From: Pelagibacterium sediminicola
Lineage (GTDB): Bacteria > Pseudomonadota > Alphaproteobacteria > Rhizobiales > Devosiaceae
Length of the DNA stretch: 64,000 nt
Reading direction: 5' to 3'
Assembly (NCBI RefSeq): GCF_003390885.1
Contig: NZ_QMEL01000005.1
Location: 124,001-188,000, forward strand
Within the stretch, counting starts at the first letter, position 1. The number at the start of each line of letters is the position of its first letter. Positions 28,568 to 37,772 of the stretch are shown one piece after another. The notes beneath the pieces were generated by a model. That model worked only from the letters and a program-made list of their open reading frames with translations, did no database searches and was not told where the DNA came from. The position numbers and the translations under genes were made by a program.

Positions 28568-29869
28568 CCTAACCGCCCACTGCTGATCGAGAATGCCCGC
28601 ATCATCGATCCCGCGACCAACGCCGATTTCAAGGGCTCCATCCTCATCGAGAAGGGCCGTATCGCCGATATCGCGGAAGGCGCTGCGCCCGGAGTTCCGG
28701 AAAAGGCCCGCACCATTGACGCCATGGGCCTCATCGCCGCGCCGGGTCTTATCGACATGCGCGTTTTCACCGGCGAGCCCGGCCATGAATACCGCGAGAC
28801 CATCGCAAGCGCCGGAGAGGCGGCGGCGGCGGGTGGGGTAACGACCATCCTCGTCATGCCCGACACCCTGCCGGTGATCGACGATGGCGCGCTGGTCGAG
28901 TTCATCGCCCGCAACGCCAAGGCCAATACCGGCATCACCGTCCTGCCCTCGGCCGCCATCACCAAAGGCACCGAAGGCAGCGAACTGACCGAATTCGGCC
29001 TGCTGCTCGAAGCGGGGGCGGCGTGTCTGGCGGAGGGGCGCAAGTCCATCCAGAACTCGGCCGTCCTGCGCGCCGCAATGACCTATGCCGCCAATTTCGA
29101 CGCGCTGATCGTCCATCAGCCCGCCGAGGCGAGCCTTGTTTCGGACGGGGTGATGAACGCCGGGCCCCTCGCCACCTTCCGGGGGCTCAAGGGCATCCCC
29201 GGCGAGGCCGAGACCATCCCGCTCGACCGCGACCTGCAACTGGCGCTGATGACCGGCGCGCGTTATCACGCCGCGCAGATCTCCACCGCCCGCGCCATCG
29301 AGCTAACCCGGTTCTACAAGGCGCGCGCGGCTCACGTCACGGTCGGCGCATCGATCAACAATCTCTGCCTCAACGAGAACGACGTCGGCTCCTATCGCAC
29401 CTTCTTCAAGCTCTCTCCGCCGCTCCGCCATGAGGACGACAGGATGGCGCTGGTGGAGGCGCTGAAATCGGGCATCGTCGATGTCATCCATTCCGACCAC
29501 GACCCGCAGGATTCCGAAGGCAAGCGCCAGCCCTTCGCCGATGCGGCAACGGGCGCCATCGGGCTCGAAACCCTGCTCCCGGCGGCCCTGCGGCTGGTTC
29601 ATTCGGGCGATGTGGACCTCATGACCGTCCTGCGCGCCATGACCGCCCGCCCCGCCGAAATCCTCGGGCTCGAAAGCGGGCGCATCGCAAAGGGCGCGCC
29701 GGCCGATCTCTGCCTTTTCGATATGGACTACCCCTGGCTCGTCGAGGAAGCTACGATCCGCTCCCGGTCGCGCAACACAACGTTTGAGAACGCGCGCATG
29801 ACCGGCAAGGCGATGCTGACTATCGCAGGGGGCAAGGTAGTGTTCATGGAGGAGCAGCAAGGTGCTTGA
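28565..29869 (+). CDS. Dihydroorotase-like subunit without metal-binding HxH (PyrC')
   Basis: The 434-residue amidohydrolase-fold protein aligns with class I dihydroorotases: [36 protein letters not shown] and [20 protein letters not shown]. The HxH metal site at the end of strand 1 is replaced by Arg66 and Phe68. Proteins of this type, known from Pseudomonas as PyrC' (PyrX), are inactive but are needed to assemble ATCase with PyrB. An active dihydroorotase should lie elsewhere in the genome. The start codon sits at the edge of a family C repeat, and plsY overlaps its 3' end. Confidence 0.9.
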   Translation: MPNRPLLIENARIIDPATNADFKGSILIEKGRIADIAEGAAPGVPEKARTIDAMGLIAAPGLIDMRVFTGEPGHEYRETIASAGEAAAAGGVTTILVMPDTLPVIDDGALVEFIARNAKANTGITVLPSAAITKGTEGSELTEFGLLLEAGAACLAEGRKSIQNSAVLRAAMTYAANFDALIVHQPAEASLVSDGVMNAGPLATFRGLKGIPGEAETIPLDRDLQLALMTGARYHAAQISTARAIELTRFYKARAAHVTVGASINNLCLNENDVGSYRTFFKLSPPLRHEDDRMALVEALKSGIVDVIHSDHDPQDSEGKRQPFADAATGAIGLETLLPAALRLVHSGDVDLMTVLRAMTARPAEILGLESGRIAKGAPADLCLFDMDYPWLVEEATIRSRSRNTTFENARMTGKAMLTIAGGKVVFMEEQQGA

Positions 29870-30461
29870 TTATGCGCTGGCGCTTGTATTGGGCTACCTG
29901 CTCGGCTCGATCCCCTTCGGGCTGATCCTCACGCGGTTTGCCGGGCTCGGCGATGTACGCGCCATCGGCTCGGGCAATATCGGCGCCACCAACGTGCTAC
30001 GCACCGGCCGCAAGGACATCGCGGCGGCAACGCTGGTGCTCGATGCGGGCAAGGGAGCCGTCGCAGTGCTGATCGCCATATGGCTCTGGGGCTTTGAGGC
30101 GGGCATGGTCGCCGGCATCGCCGCCTTTGCGGGACATGTCTTTCCCGTCTGGCTCGGGTTCAGGGGCGGCAAGGGCGTCGCCACCTATATCGGCATCCTT
30201 CTGGCGCTCGACTGGCGGATCGGGCTGATCTTTTGCGCGGTCTGGCTGGTAATTGCCTTTGCGCAACGCTACTCCTCGCTGGCCGCCCTCACCGCTGCCG
30301 CCACCGCGCCCATGTTCGCCTTTGCCTTTTCGGGAACCGGACTGACGATCGCAACCCTCGTACTCTCGATGGCACTCTATATCACCCACCGCGAAAACAT
30401 CGTGCGGCTGGCCCGAGGCACCGAATCACGGATCGGGCAGAAAAAGGCCGGAGAGGGATAA
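29862..30461 (+). CDS. plsY: Glycerol-3-phosphate acyltransferase PlsY
   Basis: PlsY transfers an acyl group from acyl-phosphate to glycerol-3-phosphate, the first step of phospholipid synthesis. The three family motifs are visible: [25 protein letters not shown] near residue 40 and [13 protein letters not shown] near residue 105. About five membrane helices are present in 199 residues. The GTG start at 29862 overlaps the end of pyrC' by eight bases, with GGAGCAGCAAG upstream. Confidence 0.96.
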   Translation: MLDYALALVLGYLLGSIPFGLILTRFAGLGDVRAIGSGNIGATNVLRTGRKDIAAATLVLDAGKGAVAVLIAIWLWGFEAGMVAGIAAFAGHVFPVWLGFRGGKGVATYIGILLALDWRIGLIFCAVWLVIAFAQRYSSLAALTAAATAPMFAFAFSGTGLTIATLVLSMALYITHRENIVRLARGTESRIGQKKAGEG

Positions 30462-30467
30462 GCGGCC

Positions 30468-31589
30468 ATGACGCGCGAAAGGCTCACACCCCGGCAGCGC
30501 GTCGACTGGCTCCGCCTCATCCGCACCGCCAATGTCGGTCCGCAGACCTTTCGCCAGCTCATCAACCGCTTCGGATCTGCCAGCGCCGCGCTCGACGCCC
30601 TGCCCGGCCTCATAAGGCGCAACGGCGCGCCGCCGCCCTCGATTCCCGCCATCGCGGAAGTGGAAGACGAGATCGCGACAGCCGAAAAGCTCGGCGCCCG
30701 GTTCGTTGCCGTGGGCGACCCCGATTACCCCCCGCATTTGAGGCACATCCACGGCCCCCCGCCGCTTCTCGCGGTGATGGGCGGCGATATTCTGGCCAGC
30801 GGGAGGACCGTGGGGATTGTTGGCGCGCGCAACGCATCCGCCGCCGGACGGCGCATGGCGCAAGTGCTGGCGCGTGAACTGGGCGATGCGGGATATGTCG
30901 TCGTCTCGGGTCTGGCGCGGGGGATAGACGCGGCGGCCCACGAGGCGGCGCTGCGCGGCGGGACGATCGCTGTGATGGCGGGCGGGCTCGACCGGCTGTA
31001 CCCGGACGAGAACAAGCCGCTGGCCCGGGCCATCATCGCCGAGGGCGGCGCGCTGGTGAGCGAGATGCCGTTCGGCTGGGCGGCCCGCGCCCGCGACTTC
31101 CCCCGCCGCAACCGGCTGGTGGCGGGCATTTCGCTCGGCGTTGTCATCGTCGAGGCCGCAAGGCGCTCCGGTTCGCTGATCACCGCCCGGCTGGCGCTGG
31201 AGCAGAACCGCGAGGTCTTCGCCGTCCCCGGATCCCCGCTCGACCCGCGCGCCGAAGGCGGCAACGCTCTCATCCGGCAGGGCGCAACGCTCATCACCTG
31301 CGCGGCCGACATCGTGGACGATCTCGCGCAGGCCCGGCCGGCGCAATCGGACCTCTTCGAGACCGACGAGCCGGACCAGCCCCTCCATGCCCTGCCCGAC
31401 CCGACCAGCGACGAGCGCCACAAACTGCTCGACGCCCTGAGCCCCACACCGGTCCCCATCGACACGCTGGTGCAGACCTGCGGGCTTGCTGCCGGGACGG
31501 TGCAAATCCTCCTTCTTGAACTCGATCTGGCGGGCCGGATCGAGCGTTCGGGCGGCCAACTGGTCGCCCTGCGCCCCGCCGCTTCCTGA
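30468..31589 (+). CDS. dprA: DNA processing protein DprA
   Basis: DprA binds incoming single-stranded DNA during transformation and loads RecA. The Rossmann-like core shows VGIVGARNASAAGRRMA, VVSGLARGIDAAAHEAAL and GTIAVMAGGLDRLYPDENK. An N-terminal helical (SAM-like) region and a C-terminal winged-helix (DALSPTPVPIDTLVQTCGL) complete the 373 residues. It lies six bases after plsY. A lone dprA does not prove natural competence, as it is present in most proteobacteria. Confidence 0.95.
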   Translation: MTRERLTPRQRVDWLRLIRTANVGPQTFRQLINRFGSASAALDALPGLIRRNGAPPPSIPAIAEVEDEIATAEKLGARFVAVGDPDYPPHLRHIHGPPPLLAVMGGDILASGRTVGIVGARNASAAGRRMAQVLARELGDAGYVVVSGLARGIDAAAHEAALRGGTIAVMAGGLDRLYPDENKPLARAIIAEGGALVSEMPFGWAARARDFPRRNRLVAGISLGVVIVEAARRSGSLITARLALEQNREVFAVPGSPLDPRAEGGNALIRQGATLITCAADIVDDLAQARPAQSDLFETDEPDQPLHALPDPTSDERHKLLDALSPTPVPIDTLVQTCGLAAGTVQILLLELDLAGRIERSGGQLVALRPAAS

Positions 31590-31732
31590 TACCAGGTCCC
31601 TCCCTTCCTGACTTCTGATTTGACATGGGCCACCGCATTCACCATGTTGCGCTCGCCTTGAGGGTCGCGTTCCTGACCCCCTATTCTCCCGAATTCAGGG
31701 CATATCAATCCAGTTGCGGAGCCGCGTAAGGC

Positions 31733-34282
31733 ATGAAAGTCGTCATCGTCGAGAGCCCGGCCAAGGCCAAGACCATCAACAAATATCTGGGCAAGGACTT
31801 CGAGGTTCTCGCCAGCTTTGGCCACATCCGCGACCTGCCCTCCAAGGACGGATCGGTGCGGCCCGACGAGGATTTCGCCATGAGCTGGGAGGTCGATACG
31901 GCCTCGAAAAAGCGGCTGTCCGACATCGCCAAAGCCGTAAAAGGCGCCGACGAACTGATTCTCGCCACCGACCCCGACCGTGAGGGCGAGGCCATTTCCT
32001 GGCACCTGCTGGACGTGCTCAGGGAAAAAAGGGCCATCAAGAAGGACATGCCGGTCAAGCGCGTGGTGTTCAACGCCATCACCAAGGACGCGGTGACCGA
32101 GGCGATGAAAAAGCCCCGTGACATCGACGCGCCGCTGGTCGATGCGTATCTGGCGCGCCGCGCGCTCGATTATCTCGTGGGCTTCACCCTCTCACCGATC
32201 CTGTGGCGCAAGCTGCCCGGCTCGCGCTCGGCGGGCCGCGTACAGTCGGTCGCGCTGCGGCTGGTGACCGAGCGCGAGGAGGAAATCGAAAGGTTCAAGC
32301 CGCAGGAATACTGGTCGGTCCTCTCGACGCTCGCCCAGAACGGAAAATCCTTCGAGGCGCGGCTTTATTCGGTCGACGGCGAAAAGACCGACAAGCTGGC
32401 GGTGAAAACAGGCGAGGATGCCGAAGCGCTGAAAAAGGCCATCGAAGCCGGGACGTTCCGCGTTTCATCGGTCGAGAAAAAACCGACCAAACGCAACCCT
32501 TACGCCCCCTTCACCACCTCGACCTTGCAGCAGGATGCTTCCTCGCGCCTGAGCCTTTCGCCCTCGCGCACCATGCAGATCGCCCAGCGGCTCTATGAGG
32601 ACGGGCTCATCACCTATATGCGGACCGACGCCGTGCAGATGGCCCCCGAAGCCATCGAGGCGGCGCGGCGCGTGATCGGCAAGGAATTCGGCGCCGAATA
32701 CGTACCGGAAAAGCCGCGCCTTTATCAGACCAAGGCCAAGAACGCGCAGGAAGCCCACGAGGCGATCCGCCCCACCGATCTCGGCAAGCATCCCGATACG
32801 CTGCGCAATATCGACCCCGACCAGCACAAGCTCTACCAGCTCATCTGGCGGCGGGCGCTGGCCAGCCAGATGCGGTCGGCCGAAATCGAGCGGACCACAG
32901 CCGACATCGCGGTTGCCACCGCCGGCCGCGCCATAACCTTGCGCGCCGTCGGCTCTGTCATCACCTTCCCCGGCTTCCTCGGCGTCTATGGCGTCGAAAA
33001 GACCGGCGAGGACGACGAGGACAGCCGCGAACTCCCCGCCCTCAAGGAAGGCGACACCCCTGCGCTTGAAAAGGTCGATATCGAGCAGCATTTCACCCAG
33101 CCCCCGGCGCGCTACACCGAAGCGAGCCTCATCAAGAAGATGGAAGAGCTGGGCATCGGGCGGCCCTCGACCTATGCGGCAACGCTGGGCACCCTCAAGG
33201 ACCGCGATTATATCCGGCTCGAAAAGCGCGCGCTCATCCCGGAGGATCGCGGGCGGCTGGTGACGGCTTTCCTCCAGAGCTTTTTCACCAGATATGTCGA
33301 ATACGGCTTCACCGCCGGGCTCGAGGAAGAACTGGACGAAATCTCGGCGGGCGAGATCGACTACAAGGAAGTGCTGCGCCGCTTCTGGAAGGATTTTTCG
33401 CACCAGGCCGAGGAAATCAAGGACCTCAGGGTCTCCCAAGTTCTCGACGCGCTCAACGAGCTTTTAGGCGATCACATCTTCCCGGCCCGCGAGGACGGGT
33501 CCGACCCGCGCCTCTGCCCCACCTGCGGCACTGGCCAGCTTTCGTTGAAACTCGGCAAGTTCGGCGCCTTCATCGGCTGCTCGAACTACCCCGATTGCCG
33601 CCACACCCAGCAGCTTTCCGAAAGCGCGACGGGACAGGCGAACGAGGCGGCGCAAGGCGACGGCGTGCTGGGTACCGATCCCGAAACGGGTCTCGACGTG
33701 TTCCTGAAGACCGGTCGTTTTGGGCCTTACGTCCAGCTCGGAGAAGACAAGGAGCCCAAGCGCTCAAGCCTGCCCAAAGGCTGGAACGCGGCATCGATGG
33801 ATCTCGAAAAGGCATTGAAGCTGCTTTCCCTGCCCCGCGAAATCGGCACCCACCCCGAGAGCGGCAAGCCGATTACGGCGGGCATCGGGCGCTATGGCCC
33901 GTTCGTCCTTCATGACGGCACCTACGCCAACCTGCCGGACGTGGAAGAAGTGTTCACGGTCGGCCTCAACCGCGCCGTGACGCTGATCGCCGAAAAGAAG
34001 GCGGGCGGCGGGCGCGGCCGCGCGGCAGCCGCCGCGCCGATCCAGACCTTCGAGCACGCCGATGGCCCGGTTACCGTACGCGCGGGCCGTTACGGGCCCT
34101 ACGTCAACCAGGGCAAGATCAACGCTACCCTCCCCCGCGACCTCGCGCCGGAAGCGGTGACGCTGGAAAAGGCACTGGAACTGATTGCCGCCAAGGCGGG
34201 TTCGGGAAGCAGGAAGAAGGCTCCGGCCAAAAAGGCTGCGGCAAAAAAGAAACCGGCGGCGAAGAAGAAGGCGGAAGCCTGA
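31733..34282 (+). CDS. topA: DNA topoisomerase I
   Basis: This type IA topoisomerase relaxes negative supercoils. The TOPRIM domain starts KVVIVESPAKAKTINKYLG and contains DPDREGEAISWHLL. The catalytic tyrosine lies in GLITYMRTDAVQ near residue 300. A four-cysteine zinc ribbon (CPTCGTGQL ... GCSNYPDC, near 590-625) and two repeated C-terminal domains (TGRFGPYVQLG, AGRYGPYVNQG) follow. The chain ends in a Lys/Ala tail, probably for DNA contact. Length is 849 residues. The 143-base gap before it holds its promoter region; I see nothing else there. Confidence 0.97.
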   Translation: MKVVIVESPAKAKTINKYLGKDFEVLASFGHIRDLPSKDGSVRPDEDFAMSWEVDTASKKRLSDIAKAVKGADELILATDPDREGEAISWHLLDVLREKRAIKKDMPVKRVVFNAITKDAVTEAMKKPRDIDAPLVDAYLARRALDYLVGFTLSPILWRKLPGSRSAGRVQSVALRLVTEREEEIERFKPQEYWSVLSTLAQNGKSFEARLYSVDGEKTDKLAVKTGEDAEALKKAIEAGTFRVSSVEKKPTKRNPYAPFTTSTLQQDASSRLSLSPSRTMQIAQRLYEDGLITYMRTDAVQMAPEAIEAARRVIGKEFGAEYVPEKPRLYQTKAKNAQEAHEAIRPTDLGKHPDTLRNIDPDQHKLYQLIWRRALASQMRSAEIERTTADIAVATAGRAITLRAVGSVITFPGFLGVYGVEKTGEDDEDSRELPALKEGDTPALEKVDIEQHFTQPPARYTEASLIKKMEELGIGRPSTYAATLGTLKDRDYIRLEKRALIPEDRGRLVTAFLQSFFTRYVEYGFTAGLEEELDEISAGEIDYKEVLRRFWKDFSHQAEEIKDLRVSQVLDALNELLGDHIFPAREDGSDPRLCPTCGTGQLSLKLGKFGAFIGCSNYPDCRHTQQLSESATGQANEAAQGDGVLGTDPETGLDVFLKTGRFGPYVQLGEDKEPKRSSLPKGWNAASMDLEKALKLLSLPREIGTHPESGKPITAGIGRYGPFVLHDGTYANLPDVEEVFTVGLNRAVTLIAEKKAGGGRGRAAAAAPIQTFEHADGPVTVRAGRYGPYVNQGKINATLPRDLAPEAVTLEKALELIAAKAGSGSRKKAPAKKAAAKKKPAAKKKAEA

Positions 34283-34300
34283 TAACTTCCAGTACCGGGC

Positions 34301-34415
34301 TCCACCCCTCCCCAACCCTCCCCATCAGGGGGAGGGTGTTACGGAGCGTTTGGGGCAGCCGGTGGTACGATCCAGCACCTCCCTCCTTGTGGAGGAGGAT
34401 GGGTGGGGGGTATCC
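34301..34415. repeat. Family D repeat
   Basis: The unit CCACCCCTCCCCAACCCTCC, then ATCAGGGGGAGGGTGTTACG, and at the far end CCTTGTGGAGGAGGATGGGT. It lies between topA and rnr. Its right end supplies an in-frame GTG and a purine-rich stretch ahead of rnr, but the true rnr start lies beyond it. Confidence 0.82.
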
Positions 34416-34441
34416 AGAGCGAGCAACTGGGCAGAAGTTCA

Positions 34442-36718
34442 ATGAAAAAAGCCGGTCCCCGCACCACCAAAAACGCCAAAGCGACCAAATACCAGCCCGG
34501 CACCCTCCCCACCCGCGAAGCCATTCTCGAGGCCGTCTCCCAATTTCCCGACATCGACTCCAAGCGCGAGATCGCGCGGCATTTCGGGATCAAGGGGGAT
34601 GACCGCATCGCGCTCAAGGTCATGTTGCGCGATATGGAGAACGAGGGCCTGCTGGCGCGCAAGCGCAAGGCGATCCGGGTGACGAGCGAATTGCCCGCCG
34701 TCACCGTGCTCGATATTCCCGCCGATGCGGACCCCGACAATCTCCACGCCTTCCCTGCCAGATGGGACGAGGAAGAAGGCGAAAAGCCGCGCGTGACGGT
34801 GCTGGCGGGCAAGGACGCCCGCGTGGTCCCTGCCCCCGGCGACCGCATTCTGGCGCGCATCCAGCGCGGGGATGAACTGGCGCCCACCTACACCGCCCGC
34901 GCGATGAAGGTGCTCGACAAACCGCGCAAAGCCGATATCGGCATCGTGCGGATGGACGAGGACGGCGCGCGGCTGGTGCCCATCGAGCGCAAGGCGCGCG
35001 AGATGCGCATATCCGCGGGCGATCTGGGCGACGCGAAGGATGGCGATCTGGTCGAGGTCGAAGTGACGCTATCGGGCCGCCTGATGATCCCGAGGGCCAA
35101 GGTCATCTCCGTCATCGGCAATCCCAGGTCCGAAGGGGCGGTGAGCCTCATCGCGCTCCACGCGCTGGATATCCCCTACCGCTTCCCCGCGTCCGTCATT
35201 GCCGAGGCCGCCGAGGCGCAGGAGGCAACGCTCAAGGGCCGCGAGGACTGGCGCGATATCCCGCTCGTCACCATCGACCCGCACGACGCCAAGGATTTCG
35301 ACGACGCCGTCCACGCCGAGCCTGACACCGACCCCGCCAATTCCGGCGGACACATCATCCATATCGGCATTGCCGACGTGGCTCACTATGTGCGCTCCGG
35401 CTCAGCACTCGACCGCGAAGCCTGGCTGCGCGGCAACTCGGTCTATTTCCCCGACCGGGTGGTGCCGATGCTGCCCGAAAGGATTTCCAACGATCTGTGC
35501 TCGCTGCGCGAAGGCGAGAACAGGGCCGCGATGGCCTTGCGCATCGTCATCGACGCCGAGGGCAACAAGAAGCGCCATTCCTTCCATCGCGTGACGATGC
35601 GGTCCGCCGCCAGGCTCAGCTACCAACAGGCGCAGGCCGCCATGGACGGCAAGCCGGACGACGCGACGGGCCCCCTGCTTGAAACGATCCTCAAGCCCCT
35701 GTGGGCCGCATATGCCGCGCTTGCAAAAGCCCGCAACCGGCGCGGTCCACTGGCACTCGACATGCCCGAGCGGCGCATAAGACTCGATCAGAACGGCATG
35801 GTCGTCGACGTTTTCGTGCCCGAACGGCTCGAAGCCCACAAACTCATCGAAGAGATGATGATCCTCTCCAACGTCTGCGCCGCCGAGACGCTGGAAAAAC
35901 ACCGGATCGGCCTGCTCTACCGGGTGCACGACGCGCCAAGCCGCGAAAAGCTGACGGCACTGGGCGAATTCCTCAAATCGCTGGACCTTCCCGTCCCGCG
36001 CTCGGAAAGCCTCAGGCCAAGGGATTTCAACCAGATCCTTTACCGCGCCGAAAAGGCGGGCAAGTCCGAACAGGTCAACGAAATGGTGCTGCGCAGCCAG
36101 GCACAGGCCGAATATGCGCCGGGCAATTACGGCCATTACGGCCTCAATCTCGACCGCTACGCCCATTTCACTTCTCCCATTCGCCGCTATGCGGACCTCA
36201 TCGTCCACCGCGCCCTGATCCGTGCGCTGGGGCTGGGCAATGACGGGTTGACCGAGGCCGAGGAAGGCCGTCTTGCCGCCATCGGCCAGCACATCTCTGC
36301 CACCGAACGCCGCGCCATGGCCGCCGAACGCGAAACGGCGGACAGGCTGCTGGCGCAATATCTCGCCAGCCACATCGGCGCGCGCTTCACGGGCAAGATC
36401 GCCGGCATCGCGGGCGCGGGCCTGTTCGTGCGCCTCGACGAGACCGGCGCGGATGGTTTCGTTCCCGTCTCTTCACTCGGCACCGACTATTTCCGCTATT
36501 TCGAGGACCGGCAGGCCATGATCGGGGAGCGGACCGGCGAGCGATTCGGCATCGGCGACCGGGTCGAGGTGCGACTGCTTGAAGCGGCCCCCATGGCTGG
36601 CGCTCTGCGCTTTGAAATTCTATCTGAAGGGGAACGTGTGAAACCGCCGGGCCCCGGCCGTGGCAGGCAGCGCGCCAAACGGCCGCCCATACGCACCAAG
36701 CACCGCCCCAGGAGATGA
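34442..36718 (+). CDS. rnr: Ribonuclease R
   Basis: RNase R is a processive 3'-5' exoribonuclease that degrades structured RNA. The order is an N-terminal helix-turn-helix region (EIARHFGIKGDDRIALKVML), cold-shock domains, the RNB catalytic domain with ITIDPHDAKDFDDAVHA-like wording near residue 280, YGHYGLNLDRYAHFTSPIRR, and a C-terminal S1 domain (GARFTGKIAGIAGAGLFVRL). A basic tail ends the 758 residues. I chose the ATG at 34442 (MKKAGPRTTK); an earlier GTG lies inside the repeat. Confidence 0.95.
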   Translation: MKKAGPRTTKNAKATKYQPGTLPTREAILEAVSQFPDIDSKREIARHFGIKGDDRIALKVMLRDMENEGLLARKRKAIRVTSELPAVTVLDIPADADPDNLHAFPARWDEEEGEKPRVTVLAGKDARVVPAPGDRILARIQRGDELAPTYTARAMKVLDKPRKADIGIVRMDEDGARLVPIERKAREMRISAGDLGDAKDGDLVEVEVTLSGRLMIPRAKVISVIGNPRSEGAVSLIALHALDIPYRFPASVIAEAAEAQEATLKGREDWRDIPLVTIDPHDAKDFDDAVHAEPDTDPANSGGHIIHIGIADVAHYVRSGSALDREAWLRGNSVYFPDRVVPMLPERISNDLCSLREGENRAAMALRIVIDAEGNKKRHSFHRVTMRSAARLSYQQAQAAMDGKPDDATGPLLETILKPLWAAYAALAKARNRRGPLALDMPERRIRLDQNGMVVDVFVPERLEAHKLIEEMMILSNVCAAETLEKHRIGLLYRVHDAPSREKLTALGEFLKSLDLPVPRSESLRPRDFNQILYRAEKAGKSEQVNEMVLRSQAQAEYAPGNYGHYGLNLDRYAHFTSPIRRYADLIVHRALIRALGLGNDGLTEAEEGRLAAIGQHISATERRAMAAERETADRLLAQYLASHIGARFTGKIAGIAGAGLFVRLDETGADGFVPVSSLGTDYFRYFEDRQAMIGERTGERFGIGDRVEVRLLEAAPMAGALRFEILSEGERVKPPGPGRGRQRAKRPPIRTKHRPRR

Positions 36719-36721
36719 ACA

Positions 36722-37141
36722 ATGGCGTTCATCCAGACAACATCCAGACCCCACCGCCCCCTCTGGCCCGCAATGAAACGCGGCATGGCCGGCAAATGCC
36801 CTAGTTGCGGCGAGGGGCAACTGTACTACAAATATCTCAAGGTCAACGAGACCTGCCCCGCCTGCGGCGAGGAACTGCACCACCACCGCGCCGATGACGC
36901 CCCGCCCTATCTCGTGATCGTCATCGTCGGTCATGTCATGATCGGGATCGTCATTTACATGGAGATGATGTTCCGCATCGCCGCCATACAGTATCTGGCA
37001 GTCGTGCTGCCGCTGGCCGTCCTGCTCTCGCTCTGGCTCCTGCCGATCGTCAAGGGCGCGATCGTGGGCCTGCAATGGGCAAATTACATGCACGGGTTCG
37101 ATCCCGACGGGGCGGACGACGATCCGGAGGAGTGGAAGTAG
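36722..37141 (+). CDS. DUF983 membrane protein
   Basis: The 139-residue protein has a small zinc-ribbon-like start, GKCPSCGEGQLYYKYLKVNE followed by CPACGEELHHHRADDAPPY, then two membrane helices (about 63-83 and 90-110). This is the DUF983 layout. Members are common in alphaproteobacteria, sometimes near cytochrome oxidase genes, and have no settled function. It begins three bases after the rnr stop. Confidence 0.9.
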   Translation: MAFIQTTSRPHRPLWPAMKRGMAGKCPSCGEGQLYYKYLKVNETCPACGEELHHHRADDAPPYLVIVIVGHVMIGIVIYMEMMFRIAAIQYLAVVLPLAVLLSLWLLPIVKGAIVGLQWANYMHGFDPDGADDDPEEWK

Positions 37142-37288
37142 GCTCCACTTTTCCGGAGACCGAAACCTCTCGTATATCGGCAAGCACCGCTTGACATTCG
37201 GCGCAAAATCCATAGTTTGCGCGCAACTGATTTCGGACGCCGTGCGCAGGACCTGCCGCGCGGCCTCGTTTTTTCAAAGGCTACCGCA

Positions 37289-37456
37289 ATGGCAAAGTCC
37301 AACACGATCAAGATCAAGCTGGTCTCGACCGCCGACACCGGCTTTTACTACGTGACCAAGAAGAACACCCGCACCGCGACCGAGAAGCTCTCGTTCCGCA
37401 AGTACGATCCGGTGGTGCGCAAGCATGTCGAGTTCAAGGAAGCCAAGATCAAGTAA
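37289..37456 (+). CDS. rpmG: Ribosomal protein L33
   Basis: L33 is a small protein of the large ribosomal subunit. The 55 residues begin [20 protein letters not shown] and end [11 protein letters not shown]. The zinc-binding cysteines of the C+ form are absent, as usual in alphaproteobacteria. The ATG at 37289 gives the family N-terminus; a longer reading adds 24 unrelated residues. A strong terminator follows. Confidence 0.97.
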   Translation: MAKSNTIKIKLVSTADTGFYYVTKKNTRTATEKLSFRKYDPVVRKHVEFKEAKIK

Positions 37457-37484
37457 GATCCGGCGCCTCATGAAGAAATACGGA

Positions 37485-37510
37485 AACCCCGCCTCGGCGG
37501 GGTTTTTCTT
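37485..37510 (+). terminator. Intrinsic terminator of rpmG
   Basis: The palindrome AACCCCGCCTCGGCGGGGTT is followed directly by TTTCTTTT. The GC-rich stem with a T-run 29 bases after the rpmG stop is a clear Rho-independent terminator. Confidence 0.92.
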
Positions 37511-37539
37511 TTGTCCTTGGAATATCGAGAAGAAGAAAT

Positions 37540-37677
37540 GGCTGGCCCGGAACGGCTGTCGAAGAGGCCACTCTTGGGTGCCGTGGCCGGGCCAGCCCCC
37601 TACGGTACAGGAGTTGCGGCGGACCTGAATTCCGTAGGGACATACTGAACAGAGATGCAGTTGCATCCGTTTCAGTA
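37540..37677. other. Run of three hairpins between rpmG and pleD; possible structured RNA
   Basis: This is the main content of the 316-base gap. Hairpin 1 (37540-37597) has 11-bp perfect arms GGCTGGCCCGG/CCGGGCCAGCC, then inner arms ACGGC/GCCGT (37552-37556, 37580-37584) and AAGAG/CTCTT around a GCCA loop. Hairpin 2 has arms CCCTACGG (37598-37605) and CCGTAGGG (37632-37639). Hairpin 3 has TACTGAA/TTCAGTA (37643-37649, 37671-37677) enclosing GATGCA-GT-TGCATC. On the minus strand hairpin 1 is followed by CATTTCTTCTTC, so it could terminate pleD. From 37678 to 37772 I see only AT-rich DNA and a small GTACGTATACGGTAC palindrome. Confidence 0.6.
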
Positions 37678-37772
37678 CGTATACGGTACGCGCTTGCCCC
37701 TATAAGGCCAAGTATACAATGGCCCGGCATCTGCTGTTTTACTATTAATAATAAAGAGTTAACCTTAATCGG

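Noticed and set aside
30468-31589. dprA as sign of a competence or mobile DNA-uptake locus
   Set aside because: No com genes are near, and dprA next to plsY and topA is a common core arrangement in alphaproteobacteria.
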